Origin: Kribbella solani
GTDB taxonomy: Bacteria; Actinomycetota; Actinomycetes; Propionibacteriales; Kribbellaceae
Direction of reading: 5' to 3'
NCBI RefSeq assembly: GCF_014205295.1
Contig: NZ_JACHNF010000001.1
Coordinates: 4,216,001 to 4,280,000, forward strand
DNA: 64,000 nt
Shown: piece by piece, positions 14,821-22,614 of the stretch
Layout of the letters: each line of letters opens with the position of its first letter
Numbering within the stretch: the stretch's first letter is position 1
Program-made: the position numbers and the translations under genes
The notes under the pieces: model-generated
Seen by the model: the letters and a program-made list of their open reading frames with translations, nothing else
Told to the model about the DNA's origin: nothing
Database searches by the model: none

Positions 14821-16272
14821 ATGTCCGCAGCTCCACCCGTGCGTACCGGCGCCGTCGTGCCGGTGCTCGCCTCGGCCGGTATCACGGTCGCGCTGATGCA
14901 GACCCTGGTGATCCCGCTGGTCCCCGAGCTGCCCCGGCTACTGAACGCCTCGGCCGCCGGCACCGCGTGGGCGATCACCGCCACGTTGCTCGCGGCCGCG
15001 GTCGCGACGCCGATCATGGGCCGGCTCGGCGACATGTACGGCAAACGCCGGATGCTGCTGATCAGCGTCGGCATGCTGGTCGCCGGTTCGGTCGTCGCCG
15101 CGCTGAGCAGCTCATTGGTGCCGATGATCGCCGGCCGCGCGCTGCAGGGCCTGGCCGCCGGCGTGATCCCGCTCGGCATCAGCATCATGCGCGACGAACT
15201 CCCCAGCGAGAAGCTGGGCACCGCGACCGCGCAGATGAGCGCCTCACTCGGCGTCGGCGGCGCGCTCGGCCTGCCCGCCGCGGCGCTGCTCGCGGAGAAC
15301 TTCAACTGGCACACGCTGTTCTGGCTGTCGGCCGGGCTCGGCGTGGTCGTCTTCGCGCTGATCCTGCGCTTCGTACCGGAATCGTCGGTCCGCTCCGGCG
15401 GCCGGTTCGACCTGCTCGGCGGAGCCGGGCTGTCGGTCGGCCTGATTTCGTTGCTGCTGGCAATCTCTCAGGGCGCGAGCTGGGGCTGGACCGGTGGACG
15501 TACGCTCGGCCTGTTCGCGCTCGCGGTGATCGCGCTGCTGGCCTGGGGCTGGTGGGAGACCCGGATCGACGAGCCGCTCGTCGACCTGCGGATCACGGCC
15601 CGCCCGCAGGTACTGCTGACGAACCTGGCGTCGATGGTGTTCGGCTTCGCGATGTTCGCGATGTCGTTGGTACTGCCACAGCTGTTGCAGATGCCGAAGG
15701 CAACCGGTTTCGGACTCGGTCAGTCGATGCTCGCGTCCGGTCTGGTGATGGGCCCGTCCGGGTTGATCATGCTGATCACGGCACCGTTCTCGGCCAAGAT
15801 CTCCAAGGCCCGTGGGCCGAAGGTGACGCTGATGCTCGGCGTGGTCGTGGTCGCGGCCGGGTACGGAGTGGGCAGCGTGCTGATGGGTTCGGTCTGGGAG
15901 CTCGTCCTGGTCTCGCTGCTGATCGGCGCCGGCATCGGCCTGGCGTACGGCGCCATGCCGGCCTTGATCATGGCCGCCGTCCCGGTCTCCGAGACCGCCG
16001 CCGCCAACAGCTTCAACACCCTGATGCGCTCAATCGGCACCTCGGTCTCAAGCGCCGTAGCCGGCGTAATCCTCGCCAACCTGACCATCTCCCTTGGCGG
16101 CTACACCCTGCCCTCCCAATCCGGCTTCCGCACCGTCCTCCTGATCGGCGCCGGCGCCGCCCTGGCCGCCCTGGCCATCGCCGCCTTCATCCCCCGTGGT
16201 CGGCAGCTCGACAGTACGTATACGCCCACTGCCGAGACGACCACGCCTGAACGCGTCGCCAACCGGGCCTAG
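14821..16272 (+). CDS. MFS drug exporter, DHA2-like
   Basis: 483 aa from ATG 14821, with GGAGG at 14810-14814. At least 12 and possibly 14 hydrophobic segments. MFS motif A appears as GRLGDMYGKRRMLL at about 66-79, and motif C-like LGVGGALGLPAAALLAE follows near 145-160, as in drug:H+ antiporters. Divergent from the P450/TetR operon across a shared palindrome, it probably exports the compound the P450s modify or that the TetR senses. The gene ends within an 80-base inverted repeat region. Confidence 0.88.
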   Translation: MSAAPPVRTGAVVPVLASAGITVALMQTLVIPLVPELPRLLNASAAGTAWAITATLLAAAVATPIMGRLGDMYGKRRMLLISVGMLVAGSVVAALSSSLVPMIAGRALQGLAAGVIPLGISIMRDELPSEKLGTATAQMSASLGVGGALGLPAAALLAENFNWHTLFWLSAGLGVVVFALILRFVPESSVRSGGRFDLLGGAGLSVGLISLLLAISQGASWGWTGGRTLGLFALAVIALLAWGWWETRIDEPLVDLRITARPQVLLTNLASMVFGFAMFAMSLVLPQLLQMPKATGFGLGQSMLASGLVMGPSGLIMLITAPFSAKISKARGPKVTLMLGVVVVAAGYGVGSVLMGSVWELVLVSLLIGAGIGLAYGAMPALIMAAVPVSETAAANSFNTLMRSIGTSVSSAVAGVILANLTISLGGYTLPSQSGFRTVLLIGAGAALAALAIAAFIPRGRQLDSTYTPTAETTTPERVANRA

Positions 16273-16290
16273 TGGACGTATACGTACTGT
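16211..16290. repeat. 20-bp inverted repeat around the MFS stop
   Basis: ACAGTACGTATACGCCCACT (16211-16230) is repeated in inverse at 16271-16290 with 19 of 20 bases matching. The loop of 40 bases contains the end of the MFS gene; the right arm ends two bases before the 3' end of the convergent hydrolase gene. Each arm itself contains GTATAC. It could fold into a long hairpin acting as a two-way transcription barrier, or bind a protein. Confidence 0.7.
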
Positions 16291-16292
16291 CC

Positions 16293-16862
16293 TTACGCAA
16301 GAAAGTCGAGGGTGCGCTGGAGGAGGAGCTTGGCGGCCGGCTCGTCGTAGCCAGGGAGGGACGAGTCGGCGAAGAGGTGCGCCTTGCCGGGGTAGAGGAA
16401 CAGTTCGGCTGACGGGACGGCGGCGGTCAGGGCGCGGGCGGCGTCCAGGTCGCCGCCTTCCTCGGTGAAGAACGGGTCCTGATCCATCCCGTGCACCTGC
16501 ACCGGTACGCCATCGGGCCAGCTGCCGAACTCCTCCACCGGCAGGCACGAGTAGTAGAACAGCGCGCCGGTCGCGCCCGGGCGGGTCTGGGTCAGCTTCT
16601 GCGCGGGCATCACACCGAGCGAGAACCCGGCGTACACGACCTGCTCCGGCAGGCCCTGCGCCGCCTGCACTCCGCGCTCCAGGATCACCCCGAAACCGGT
16701 ACTGCTCGCGTACTCGATGCCCTCCTCGAGGGTCACGTACGTGTTGCCCTCGTAGAGGTCCGGCGTGTGCACGGTGTGACCCGCCTGCCGGAGTTCCTCG
16801 GCGAACGCCTTCACCCCGTCGGTCAGTCCCTGCGCGTGGTGGTACAGCACAACCTCGGCCAT
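16293..16862 (-). CDS. Dienelactone hydrolase-family protein
   Basis: 189 aa from ATG 16862 with GGAGCT 7 bases upstream; an earlier in-frame start is possible but not favoured. The nucleophile elbow is YAGFSLGVMPA (Ser in G-F-S-L-G, where classical dienelactone hydrolases have Cys), the Asp region is VHGMDQDPFFTEEG, and the His is in PGKAHLFADSS. Size and order match the DLH branch of alpha/beta hydrolases. The substrate is unknown. Divergent from an ArsR-like regulator with only 58 bases between. Confidence 0.85.
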   Translation of the reverse strand: MAEVVLYHHAQGLTDGVKAFAEELRQAGHTVHTPDLYEGNTYVTLEEGIEYASSTGFGVILERGVQAAQGLPEQVVYAGFSLGVMPAQKLTQTRPGATGALFYYSCLPVEEFGSWPDGVPVQVHGMDQDPFFTEEGGDLDAARALTAAVPSAELFLYPGKAHLFADSSLPGYDEPAAKLLLQRTLDFLA

Positions 16863-16920
16863 CGTCAGCTCCAATGATCCAAATATCTCGAACAATCGGC
16901 GATGTTAGTCTAATCGGACC

Positions 16921-17517
16921 ATGCCGATCAATCCTTCAGTGCCCGACTACGAGCTCGCGGAGACGGTCGAGCTGACCACCGTCGAGCAGGTGCGGGCGAT
17001 CAGCGACCCGTTGCGGACGACGATTCTCGGGCTACTGCACGAGCGGGCCGCGACCGTCACCGAACTGGCCACCGCGGTCGGGCGGCCGAAGAGCACGGTC
17101 GCGCACCACGTCAAGGTGCTCGCCGACGCGGGCATCCTGCAGGTGGTCCGGACCCGCCGGGTGCGGGCGATCGAGGAACGGTTCTACGGGCGCGCGGCGC
17201 GGATGTTCTACGTCGGGCTCGGCCGGCAGGACGGGCAGTTGCCGCCGGACTTCAACGACTTCGAGGTCGCGGCCGGGGAGTCCAAACCGGCGTACGACGC
17301 GGGGCAGCTGCGGTCGTTCATCCGCCATGCACGGATTCCGGAGGAGCGCGCGGCGGAGTTCTGGCAGCGGGTGGACCAACTGATCCACGAGTTCGACCGG
17401 CTACCGCGGGCCGGCGACACGACGTACGGCTTCACCGTCGGCCTCTACCCGATGACCGGCTACCCAACCTTGCCCCCAGCCGAAGACGAGGACCAAGCCC
17501 CACCGCCCCCGGCCTAA
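16921..17517 (+). CDS. ArsR-like winged-helix regulator
   Basis: 198 aa. HTH core: VRAISDPLRTTILGLLHERA, VTELATAVGRPKSTVAHHVKVLADAGIL and VVRTRRVRAIEERFYGRAARMF, typical of ArsR/HTH_20 regulators without metal-binding cysteines. The C-terminal half (about 95-198) holds a helical segment rich in Arg/Glu and a Pro-rich end. Divergent from the dienelactone hydrolase, its likely target. The ligand is unknown. Confidence 0.82.
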   Translation: MPINPSVPDYELAETVELTTVEQVRAISDPLRTTILGLLHERAATVTELATAVGRPKSTVAHHVKVLADAGILQVVRTRRVRAIEERFYGRAARMFYVGLGRQDGQLPPDFNDFEVAAGESKPAYDAGQLRSFIRHARIPEERAAEFWQRVDQLIHEFDRLPRAGDTTYGFTVGLYPMTGYPTLPPAEDEDQAPPPPA

Positions 17518-17528
17518 CCGGCTCCCGC

Positions 17529-18053
17529 CTAACCGCCGGCTCCGGCCGCGTCGGTTCCGGCTGCATCGGCGGCCTCGGTGTTGGCTTCGGTGGTTTCGGT
17601 GGCGTAGCGGTCCAGGACGGCGGCGACCCGGGCGAGTACGTCACGCGCCACCGCGTACTCCTCCGGGCCGAACTCCGCCGCGAACCGCCGTTCGAGCTGG
17701 ATCAGGTACCCGAACCCGTCCCCCGCCACTTCCAGCCCGTGCTCGGAGTAGGTGACCACCTTCGCGCGCCCGTCGTTCGGGTCCTCGCGCATCTCCAGCA
17801 GATCGAGCCCGACCATGTCGCGGATCACCTCACCCATCGACTGCCGGGTGATCCCGGCCCGGGTCGCCATCTCCGCGGCCCGCGCCCCCTCGGCATGCAA
17901 CGTGCCGAAGACCGAGTTGTGCGCCATCTTCACCTCGGTGTGCCCGTCCGCGTGCGCACGGCGAACCATGTCGGCCTGCAGCGCCCGATGGGCCCGGTCG
18001 ACCAGCGCGATCAGCGGGCGTTCGTCCGGTCGGGGGAGCTCAGCCCTTGACAT
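17529..18053 (-). CDS. MarR-family regulator, probable regulator of the glutathione-type operon
   Basis: 174 aa. Winged-helix features: HNSVFGTLHAEGARAAEMAT, GITRQSMGEVIRDMVGLDLL and the wing REDPNDGRAKVVTYSEHGLEV. The C-terminus is an Ala/Thr/Glu-rich low-complexity tail of about 20 residues. Divergent from the gshA-like gene with 59 bases between, which hold an AAGG-ATA-CCTT palindrome. MarR proteins often sense oxidants, electrophiles or phenolics, which would fit control of a thiol-synthesis operon; that link is inference. Confidence 0.85.
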   Translation of the reverse strand: MSRAELPRPDERPLIALVDRAHRALQADMVRRAHADGHTEVKMAHNSVFGTLHAEGARAAEMATRAGITRQSMGEVIRDMVGLDLLEMREDPNDGRAKVVTYSEHGLEVAGDGFGYLIQLERRFAAEFGPEEYAVARDVLARVAAVLDRYATETTEANTEAADAAGTDAAGAGG

Positions 18054-18055
18054 GT

Positions 18056-18095
18056 CGTAAGGATACCTTCCAATATTTTGACAGGAATCCTTACG
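18056..18095. promoter_or_regulatory. Palindromes in the MarR/gshA-like divergent promoter
   Basis: CGTAAGGAT (18056-18064) recurs in inverse as ATCCTTACG (18087-18095). The left arm is itself part of AAGGATACCTT (18059-18069), a palindrome with 4-bp arms, and a TTGACA lies at 18078-18083. On the minus strand TATCCT could be the -10 of the MarR gene, so binding here would autoregulate and control the thiol operon. Confidence 0.55.
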
Positions 18096-18112
18096 GTATC
18101 AGGGAGGGACCG

Positions 18113-18994
18113 ATGGATGCCAAGGAGCTTCACCCAGTAGTGGCCGGGCTGTTCGCCCGGGGCGGCCGGACGGTACGGGTCGCGATCGAGCAGGAGTACG
18201 TCGTCGCCGGCGCGGATGGGGGCGTGGTGCCGATCGGTACGGTCCGGCGGGCGGCAGCGGATGCGCTCGCGGCGCGGTACATCAGCTTCGAGCCGGGCGG
18301 GCAACTCGAGTTGAGCCTGCCGCCATCGGCCGAACCAGTACGCGATCTGCGCGCGCTGGCGGCCGACCTTCGCAGTCGATTGGCGGCGTACGGGATCACG
18401 CTGCACGAGACGCCCGTCGATCGGCGGCCGGACGTACCTTTGCAACTGACCTCGCCGCGGTACGTCGCGATGCAGCAGCACCTCGACCGGATCGGACCGG
18501 CCGGTCGCCGGATGATGCGCCGGACCGCGTCCACACAGGTCTGCCTGGATTGGTGGCCCGGTCCGGACGGCATCGAGCAATGGCGCGTACTCAACCTGGC
18601 CGGTCCGCTTCTGGCCGCGCGTTTCACTCGCGATCGTGAGCGGCTGGCGATCTGGCTGGCGGTCGATCCGGCGCGTACGGGGTTCGACGATCGACTGCTG
18701 CGCGGTACCGATCCGGTCGCCCCGTACGCCGCCTTCGCCGCGGGCGCCGAGGTCTTTGTGGAGGGCGGCCCGGCGGAGCATGTAAGTACGCTCTTCCCGC
18801 CCGTCCGGCCGCGCGGTCGCTACCTTGAGGTCCGTTTCCTCGACGCCCAACCGCCGGAAGCGCTCGATGAGGTCGTGGGCGCGCTCGAGCGGTTGATGTA
18901 CGACGACGCGCATCGGCGCAACGTACTCCGGTCGCTGGAAACGGCTTCCTTGCGGGAGTCGTGGGGTGCGCTGGATCGGGTGGTGGCGGCATGA
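18113..18994 (+). CDS. Glutamate-cysteine ligase-like protein (GCS2/EgtA type)
   Basis: 293 aa from ATG 18113, preceded by AGGGAGG. RVAIEQEYVVAG (23-34) matches the Glu-binding start of GCS2-type ligases, and FEPGGQLELSLPPSAEP (59-75) is the characteristic active-site signature shared with EgtA. The protein is shorter than typical EgtA (about 430 aa); the middle lacks some family blocks. Its product would be gamma-glutamylcysteine or a related gamma-glutamyl compound. The next gene, gshB-like, starts in an ATGA overlap, so the pair forms one pathway. Controlled by the adjacent MarR, by inference. Confidence 0.78.
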   Translation: MDAKELHPVVAGLFARGGRTVRVAIEQEYVVAGADGGVVPIGTVRRAAADALAARYISFEPGGQLELSLPPSAEPVRDLRALAADLRSRLAAYGITLHETPVDRRPDVPLQLTSPRYVAMQQHLDRIGPAGRRMMRRTASTQVCLDWWPGPDGIEQWRVLNLAGPLLAARFTRDRERLAIWLAVDPARTGFDDRLLRGTDPVAPYAAFAAGAEVFVEGGPAEHVSTLFPPVRPRGRYLEVRFLDAQPPEALDEVVGALERLMYDDAHRRNVLRSLETASLRESWGALDRVVAA

Positions 18995-20025
18995 ACGGGC
19001 CGGCTCGGTTTGTGGAGGGCACCGCTCCCCGACGACCCGCAACGCGAGCTCGTGGTGCGCTGTTCGTCATCGATCCGCTGGCCGGGTTGCAGGCCGAGGT
19101 CGACGCGAGCATCGGCTTGATGAGCGCGACGCAGGACCTCGGGCTGGAGGTCTGGTGCTGCGAGCCGGAGGAGCTGGCGTTCGCCAACGGGCAGGTCCAG
19201 GCGTACGCGCGGCGAATCCGCCTCCGGCCACGATCCGCGCGGCGCGGCCCACACCTCGGCAACCAGGGCGGTGATCATCGCTGGGTTGTTGATGCGACCT
19301 GGTGGGATGAGCTCGAGCGTGTGGTCGTGGAGGTCTCGTCGTTCGGGCTCGTGCACTTGCGGATCGATCCGCCGGTCGACGCGCGGTACCTACACACGAC
19401 GTATTTGCTCGACCTCGTGGAAGGCCCGCGGGTGATCAATCGGCCGGAGGGGATTCGGGCGATGCACGAGAAGCTTGTCGCGCTGCGGTTTCCGGAGCTG
19501 TGCCCGGCGACGTACGTCGGGGCCGATCCGGTTGCGCTGCGATCGTTCGTCGCGGCCGTCGGTACGGCGGTGGTGAAGCCGGTCGACGGGTTCGCGGGGC
19601 ACGACGTCTGGCTCGTACCGGACGATCGCGGCGCCACGGCTTTGTTGCAGTCGGCAACCCAGGGTGGGCGCCAGGTGATTGCCCAGGAGTACCTGTCTTC
19701 GGTTGCTGCTGGCAACAAACGGTTGTTCTTGCTGGACGGCGAGATCGTCGGCGCGGTGCTGCGGCGGCCGTGCGCCGACGACTTCCGGATCGGTCCACCG
19801 GTGGCGGCGGCCGAGATCGACGAGCAGGACCGCGCGATCGCCGCCGCCCTCGGGCCGGTCCTGCGCGGGTACGGCCTGGTGATCGCCGGCGCCGACGTGA
19901 TCGACGGCCGGCTGATCGAGGTCAACGTCACCTGTCCCGGCGGTATGCACAAGACCGACGCGCTGCTCGGGACGCGACTCAGTCACACCATCGTGAGCAG
20001 TTTGTTCGAAGGAGCACTCGCATGA
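18991..20025 (+). CDS. gshB: Glutathione synthetase-like ATP-grasp ligase (GshB family)
   Basis: 344 aa. The GshB landmarks occur in order: LRIDPPVDARYLHTTYLLD (123-141), VINRPEGIRAMHEKL (148-162), VVKPVDGFAGHDV (194-206), a basic-rich ATP-grasp region with GNKRLFLLDGE (241-251), and RLIEVNVTCPGG (307-318), whose Glu310 and Asn312 are metal/ATP ligands. GshB adds glycine to gamma-glutamylcysteine. The protein is slightly longer than proteobacterial GshB (about 316 aa) owing to an N-terminal extension. ATG (18991) overlaps the previous stop in ATGA. GshB is rare in actinobacteria, which use mycothiol, so transfer is likely. Confidence 0.85.
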   Translation: MNGPARFVEGTAPRRPATRARGALFVIDPLAGLQAEVDASIGLMSATQDLGLEVWCCEPEELAFANGQVQAYARRIRLRPRSARRGPHLGNQGGDHRWVVDATWWDELERVVVEVSSFGLVHLRIDPPVDARYLHTTYLLDLVEGPRVINRPEGIRAMHEKLVALRFPELCPATYVGADPVALRSFVAAVGTAVVKPVDGFAGHDVWLVPDDRGATALLQSATQGGRQVIAQEYLSSVAAGNKRLFLLDGEIVGAVLRRPCADDFRIGPPVAAAEIDEQDRAIAAALGPVLRGYGLVIAGADVIDGRLIEVNVTCPGGMHKTDALLGTRLSHTIVSSLFEGALA

Positions 20026-20420
20026 ACCTCAGTACAGTCACCGTGATCAGCATCGCCCTGCTGGGCATTCTCTTGTTCGTACTCGGCGCCAACGTGACTC
20101 GCAATCGTGCGTTACGCGGAACCGGCAACCAGCTCCCGACCGACCCGAGCGACCGGCTGCTGATCGCGGTACGCGCACATGGCAACGCGGCCGAGTACAT
20201 CCCCACCATGATCGTGCTGCTACTGGTTTGCTCGGCGTTGTCGGACAGCCCGGCAATCGGCGTACTCGCGGTGGCCGCCGTCGTCGTCCGCTACGTCCAC
20301 GCCGTCGGCATGCTCACCTCGTCGACCCTTGCCAGCCACGGACCGATCCGGGACATCGGTGCCGTCGGCACCTACCTCGTCGGCATCGCCCTCGGCGTCA
20401 CCGCGATCGTGACGCTCTGA
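20022..20420 (+). CDS. MAPEG-family membrane protein
   Basis: 132 aa with four hydrophobic segments (TVISIALLGILLFVLGANV, EYIPTMIVLLLVCSAL, IGVLAVAAVVVRYVHAV and VGTYLVGIALGVTAIV). The signature RAHGNAAE at 51-58 is the MAPEG R-A-H-x-N-x-x-E motif. MAPEG proteins (microsomal glutathione S-transferases and relatives) use glutathione in membranes. ATG at 20022 overlaps the gshB TGA in ATGA, so all three genes form one operon: synthesis of a glutathione-like thiol plus a membrane enzyme that could use it. Confidence 0.85.
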   Translation: MNLSTVTVISIALLGILLFVLGANVTRNRALRGTGNQLPTDPSDRLLIAVRAHGNAAEYIPTMIVLLLVCSALSDSPAIGVLAVAAVVVRYVHAVGMLTSSTLASHGPIRDIGAVGTYLVGIALGVTAIVTL

Positions 20421-20724
20421 ACGCGGTCGGCGTAGTGCCGGTGTGCTGCCGGAACACCCGCGCGAAACGCTGGCTGGAGCTGAACCCGAGGCTGATCGCG
20501 AGCGCCGTGATCGCGATATCACTCGCCTCCAGCAACTGTCGCGCGCGGTCGATGCGGCGTTCGCCGAGGTACCGGTGCGGCGGCCGGCCGAGCTCGCCGG
20601 CGAACAGCTCGGCCAGGTACACCGGCGCGAGCGGCGAGCGGCGAGCGGCGAGCTCGCGGAGCGTCCAATGCTCGTGGAACTCCTGGTCCAGCAGGCGTTT
20701 GACGGTACGCACCGCCGGATGGAA
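20398..20724 (-). pseudogene. AraC-family regulator, C-terminal DNA-binding remnant
   Basis: Reads as a complete AraC C-terminal domain: VKRLLDQEFHEHWTLRELAA, then the second HTH ITALAISLGFSSSQRFARVF and the ending PTAFRAS. No N-terminal sensor domain, start codon or ribosome site precedes it; the frame continues upstream only as antisense of the phytanoyl-CoA dioxygenase remnant. Loss of the 5' half is shared with that gene, so one deletion probably removed both starts. Its 3' end overlaps the MAPEG gene by 23 bases. Confidence 0.75.
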
Positions 20725-20743
20725 GCCGCCGGGTGGGGTGGCG

Positions 20744-21199
20744 CAGGTTGGCTGGCATACCGATCGCCAGTACTGGCAGTCGTGCAGCTCGGACGACATG
20801 CTGACCGCGTGGGTCGGGTTCCACGATGTCGACGAGGTCAACGGGGCCGTCGCGTTCCTCCCAGGCAGCCATCGCTGGGACATCACCGGCCTGGACTTCC
20901 TCTCCCAGGACGCCGCCGCGCTGGAGGCGTCGATCGTCGCGCAAGGGTTCGATCCGGCGCCGTTCGTACCGCGAATGAAGCGCGGCCAGGTCAGCTTCCA
21001 CAACTGCCGCACCGTCCACGGCAGCTCCCCCAACCTGAGCTCCACACCACGCCGCTCGATCGTCATCCACCTACAACCCACCACCAACCACTGGCGCCCC
21101 GGCCCCGCCCACCCCAACGACACCCTCGTCCCCCACAACCCCACCCCCGACTACACCGACCCCACCATCCAGCCCCACCTCTGGCCAACCCCGCAGTAA
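20744..21199 (+). pseudogene. Phytanoyl-CoA dioxygenase-family protein, 3' remnant
   Basis: The frame from about 20744 to the TAA at 21197-21199 encodes the C-terminal two-thirds of a PhyH protein: VGWHTDRQYW with the Fe-binding H-x-D, TAWVGFHDVDEVNGAVAFLP, GSHRWDITGLDF and the distal His in TVHGSSPNLS. The N-terminal part is absent and the frame upstream is only antisense of the AraC remnant. PhyH proteins hydroxylate alpha carbons with 2-oxoglutarate. The gene should be inactive. Confidence 0.75.
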
Positions 21200-21321
21200 C
21201 CCCGCTCCCTACCCCAGCCCATCACCCCCTCCCCGGCCTCCGCCCGCCGGGCGCGGGGCGCGACGGCCACCGTCGGTGATTAGGATCTGGTTTGAAACCG
21301 ACGCCGATCGAGGAGCCGTGG

Positions 21322-21786
21322 ATGACTGCTGATCCGACCATCGCCCGGATTGGTGAAGGTGTCGATCTTCATCATCGGCAAGGAAAACGGGACGCGGCGC
21401 GGGAGCTGTTCGCGCGACTCTGGACGGACATCGGCGCCGAACAAGGCGAACCGCTGCACGTTTGCGTCCTCGCACATTCGATGGCCGACGTACAGGACGA
21501 GGTCGCCGAAGAACTCGCGTGGGACTTGAAGGCGCTGGCCGCGGCGGAGCGGATCACCGATGAGGAGGTGGCCCAGGCCGGCGTACCGCTGTCGGTGGCC
21601 GGCTTGTATCCGTCACTGCACCTCAACGTCGGCGAATGCTACCGCAAACTCGGAGACCTCGACCGCGCCCGTGAACACCTCCAACATGCCCGCGACACCA
21701 TCGACAACCTCGCCGACGACGACTACGGCCGCCTGATCCGCACCGGCCTCACCGACCTCACCAACCGCCTGCAGGAAGCCGGCTAG
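21322..21786 (+). CDS. TPR-like repeat protein, unknown function
   Basis: 154 aa from ATG 21322, which has AGGAG 6 bases upstream; a TTG at 21292 is a weaker alternative. Helical throughout, with TPR-like helices such as GVDLHHRQGKRDAARELFAR and LHLNVGECYRKLGDLDRAREHL (about 105-126) and a second pair ending at residue 154. Such small TPR proteins are usually adaptors. Monocistronic; no partner is apparent. Confidence 0.72.
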   Translation: MTADPTIARIGEGVDLHHRQGKRDAARELFARLWTDIGAEQGEPLHVCVLAHSMADVQDEVAEELAWDLKALAAAERITDEEVAQAGVPLSVAGLYPSLHLNVGECYRKLGDLDRAREHLQHARDTIDNLADDDYGRLIRTGLTDLTNRLQEAG

Positions 21787-21799
21787 GCAGGCACGGCAA

Positions 21800-22483
21800 T
21801 CAGCCGTTCAGTACGGCGAGTACTGCCGCGGCGACGTCCTTTGCGGAGGCTGGGTTTTGGCCGGTGACCAGGTGGCCGTCGGTGATGGTGTGGGGTTCGA
21901 AGTTCGGGGCGCCGGTGTGGGTCGCGCCTAGGGACTCCAGGCGGGATTGGAGCAGGAACGGGACCACGTCAGCCAGCCCGACGGCTGCTTCCTCGGCGTT
22001 CGTGAAGGCCGCGACTTGCTTGCCCTCGACAACTGGCCGGCCGTCGACGCCGTACAGGCCGACCAGCGCCGCCGGACCATGGCAAACCGCCGCCAGCACC
22101 CCGCCGGCCGAGTAGATCTCGACCGCGACGCGAGCCAGGTCGGGGTCGTTCGGAAAGTCCCACATCGTCCCGTGCCCACCGGCGAACAGGATCGCGTCAT
22201 AGTCCGCCGCCTGTACGTCCGCGAACCGCGGCGTCGCCAGCGTCTTCGCCGCCATCTCCACATCTTCGGTGTACTCACGCTGCACCGGATCGTTCAGATC
22301 GGCACCATCCACCGGCGGCTCACCACCCGCGACGCTCGCCAGGTCCACCGTGTACCCGGCCGCCGTGAACACCTTCCAAGGATGCGCCACCTCCGGCAGG
22401 TAGTACCCCGTCTTCCGCACCCCGCCCAGGTCGTCGTGGCTAGTGAGCCCGATCAAGATCCGCCGTGTCGCCGTACGTTGCAT
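21800..22483 (-). CDS. DJ-1/PfpI-superfamily protein (Hsp31-like)
   Basis: 227 aa from ATG 22483 (AAAGGAC upstream). The nucleophile Cys is in VLAAVCHGPAALVGL near 135, with the preceding acidic residue in FAGGHGTMWDF, and EGKQVAAFTNAEEAA further on matches the Hsp31/glyoxalase III branch. Related enzymes detoxify methylglyoxal or act as deglycases or chaperones. Divergent from a LysR regulator that probably controls it. Confidence 0.85.
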   Translation of the reverse strand: MQRTATRRILIGLTSHDDLGGVRKTGYYLPEVAHPWKVFTAAGYTVDLASVAGGEPPVDGADLNDPVQREYTEDVEMAAKTLATPRFADVQAADYDAILFAGGHGTMWDFPNDPDLARVAVEIYSAGGVLAAVCHGPAALVGLYGVDGRPVVEGKQVAAFTNAEEAAVGLADVVPFLLQSRLESLGATHTGAPNFEPHTITDGHLVTGQNPASAKDVAAAVLAVLNG

Positions 22484-22589
22484 CGTCGTCCTTTCGGTCC
22501 AGCCGCCATCCGGCAGCAGGGCCAACCTTCGCGGACCACGATCACCACCCACCAATAGCCAAACCGACATCGAACCATCGGAAAGCTGA

Positions 22590-22610
22590 TGACTACAGAC
22601 CGTATAGTCA
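22590..22610. promoter_or_regulatory. Palindrome just upstream of the LysR start
   Basis: TGACTA (22590-22595) and TAGTCA (22605-22610) are perfect inverse arms with 9 bases between, a T-N11-A style arrangement typical of LysR sites. It ends 4 bases before the LysR ATG at 22615, suggesting autorepression and control of the divergent PfpI gene. Confidence 0.6.
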
Positions 22611-22614
22611 CTGA

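Noticed and set aside
10256..16272. Secondary-metabolite gene cluster
   Set aside because: No core synthase (PKS, NRPS, terpene cyclase) is present near the P450 genes.
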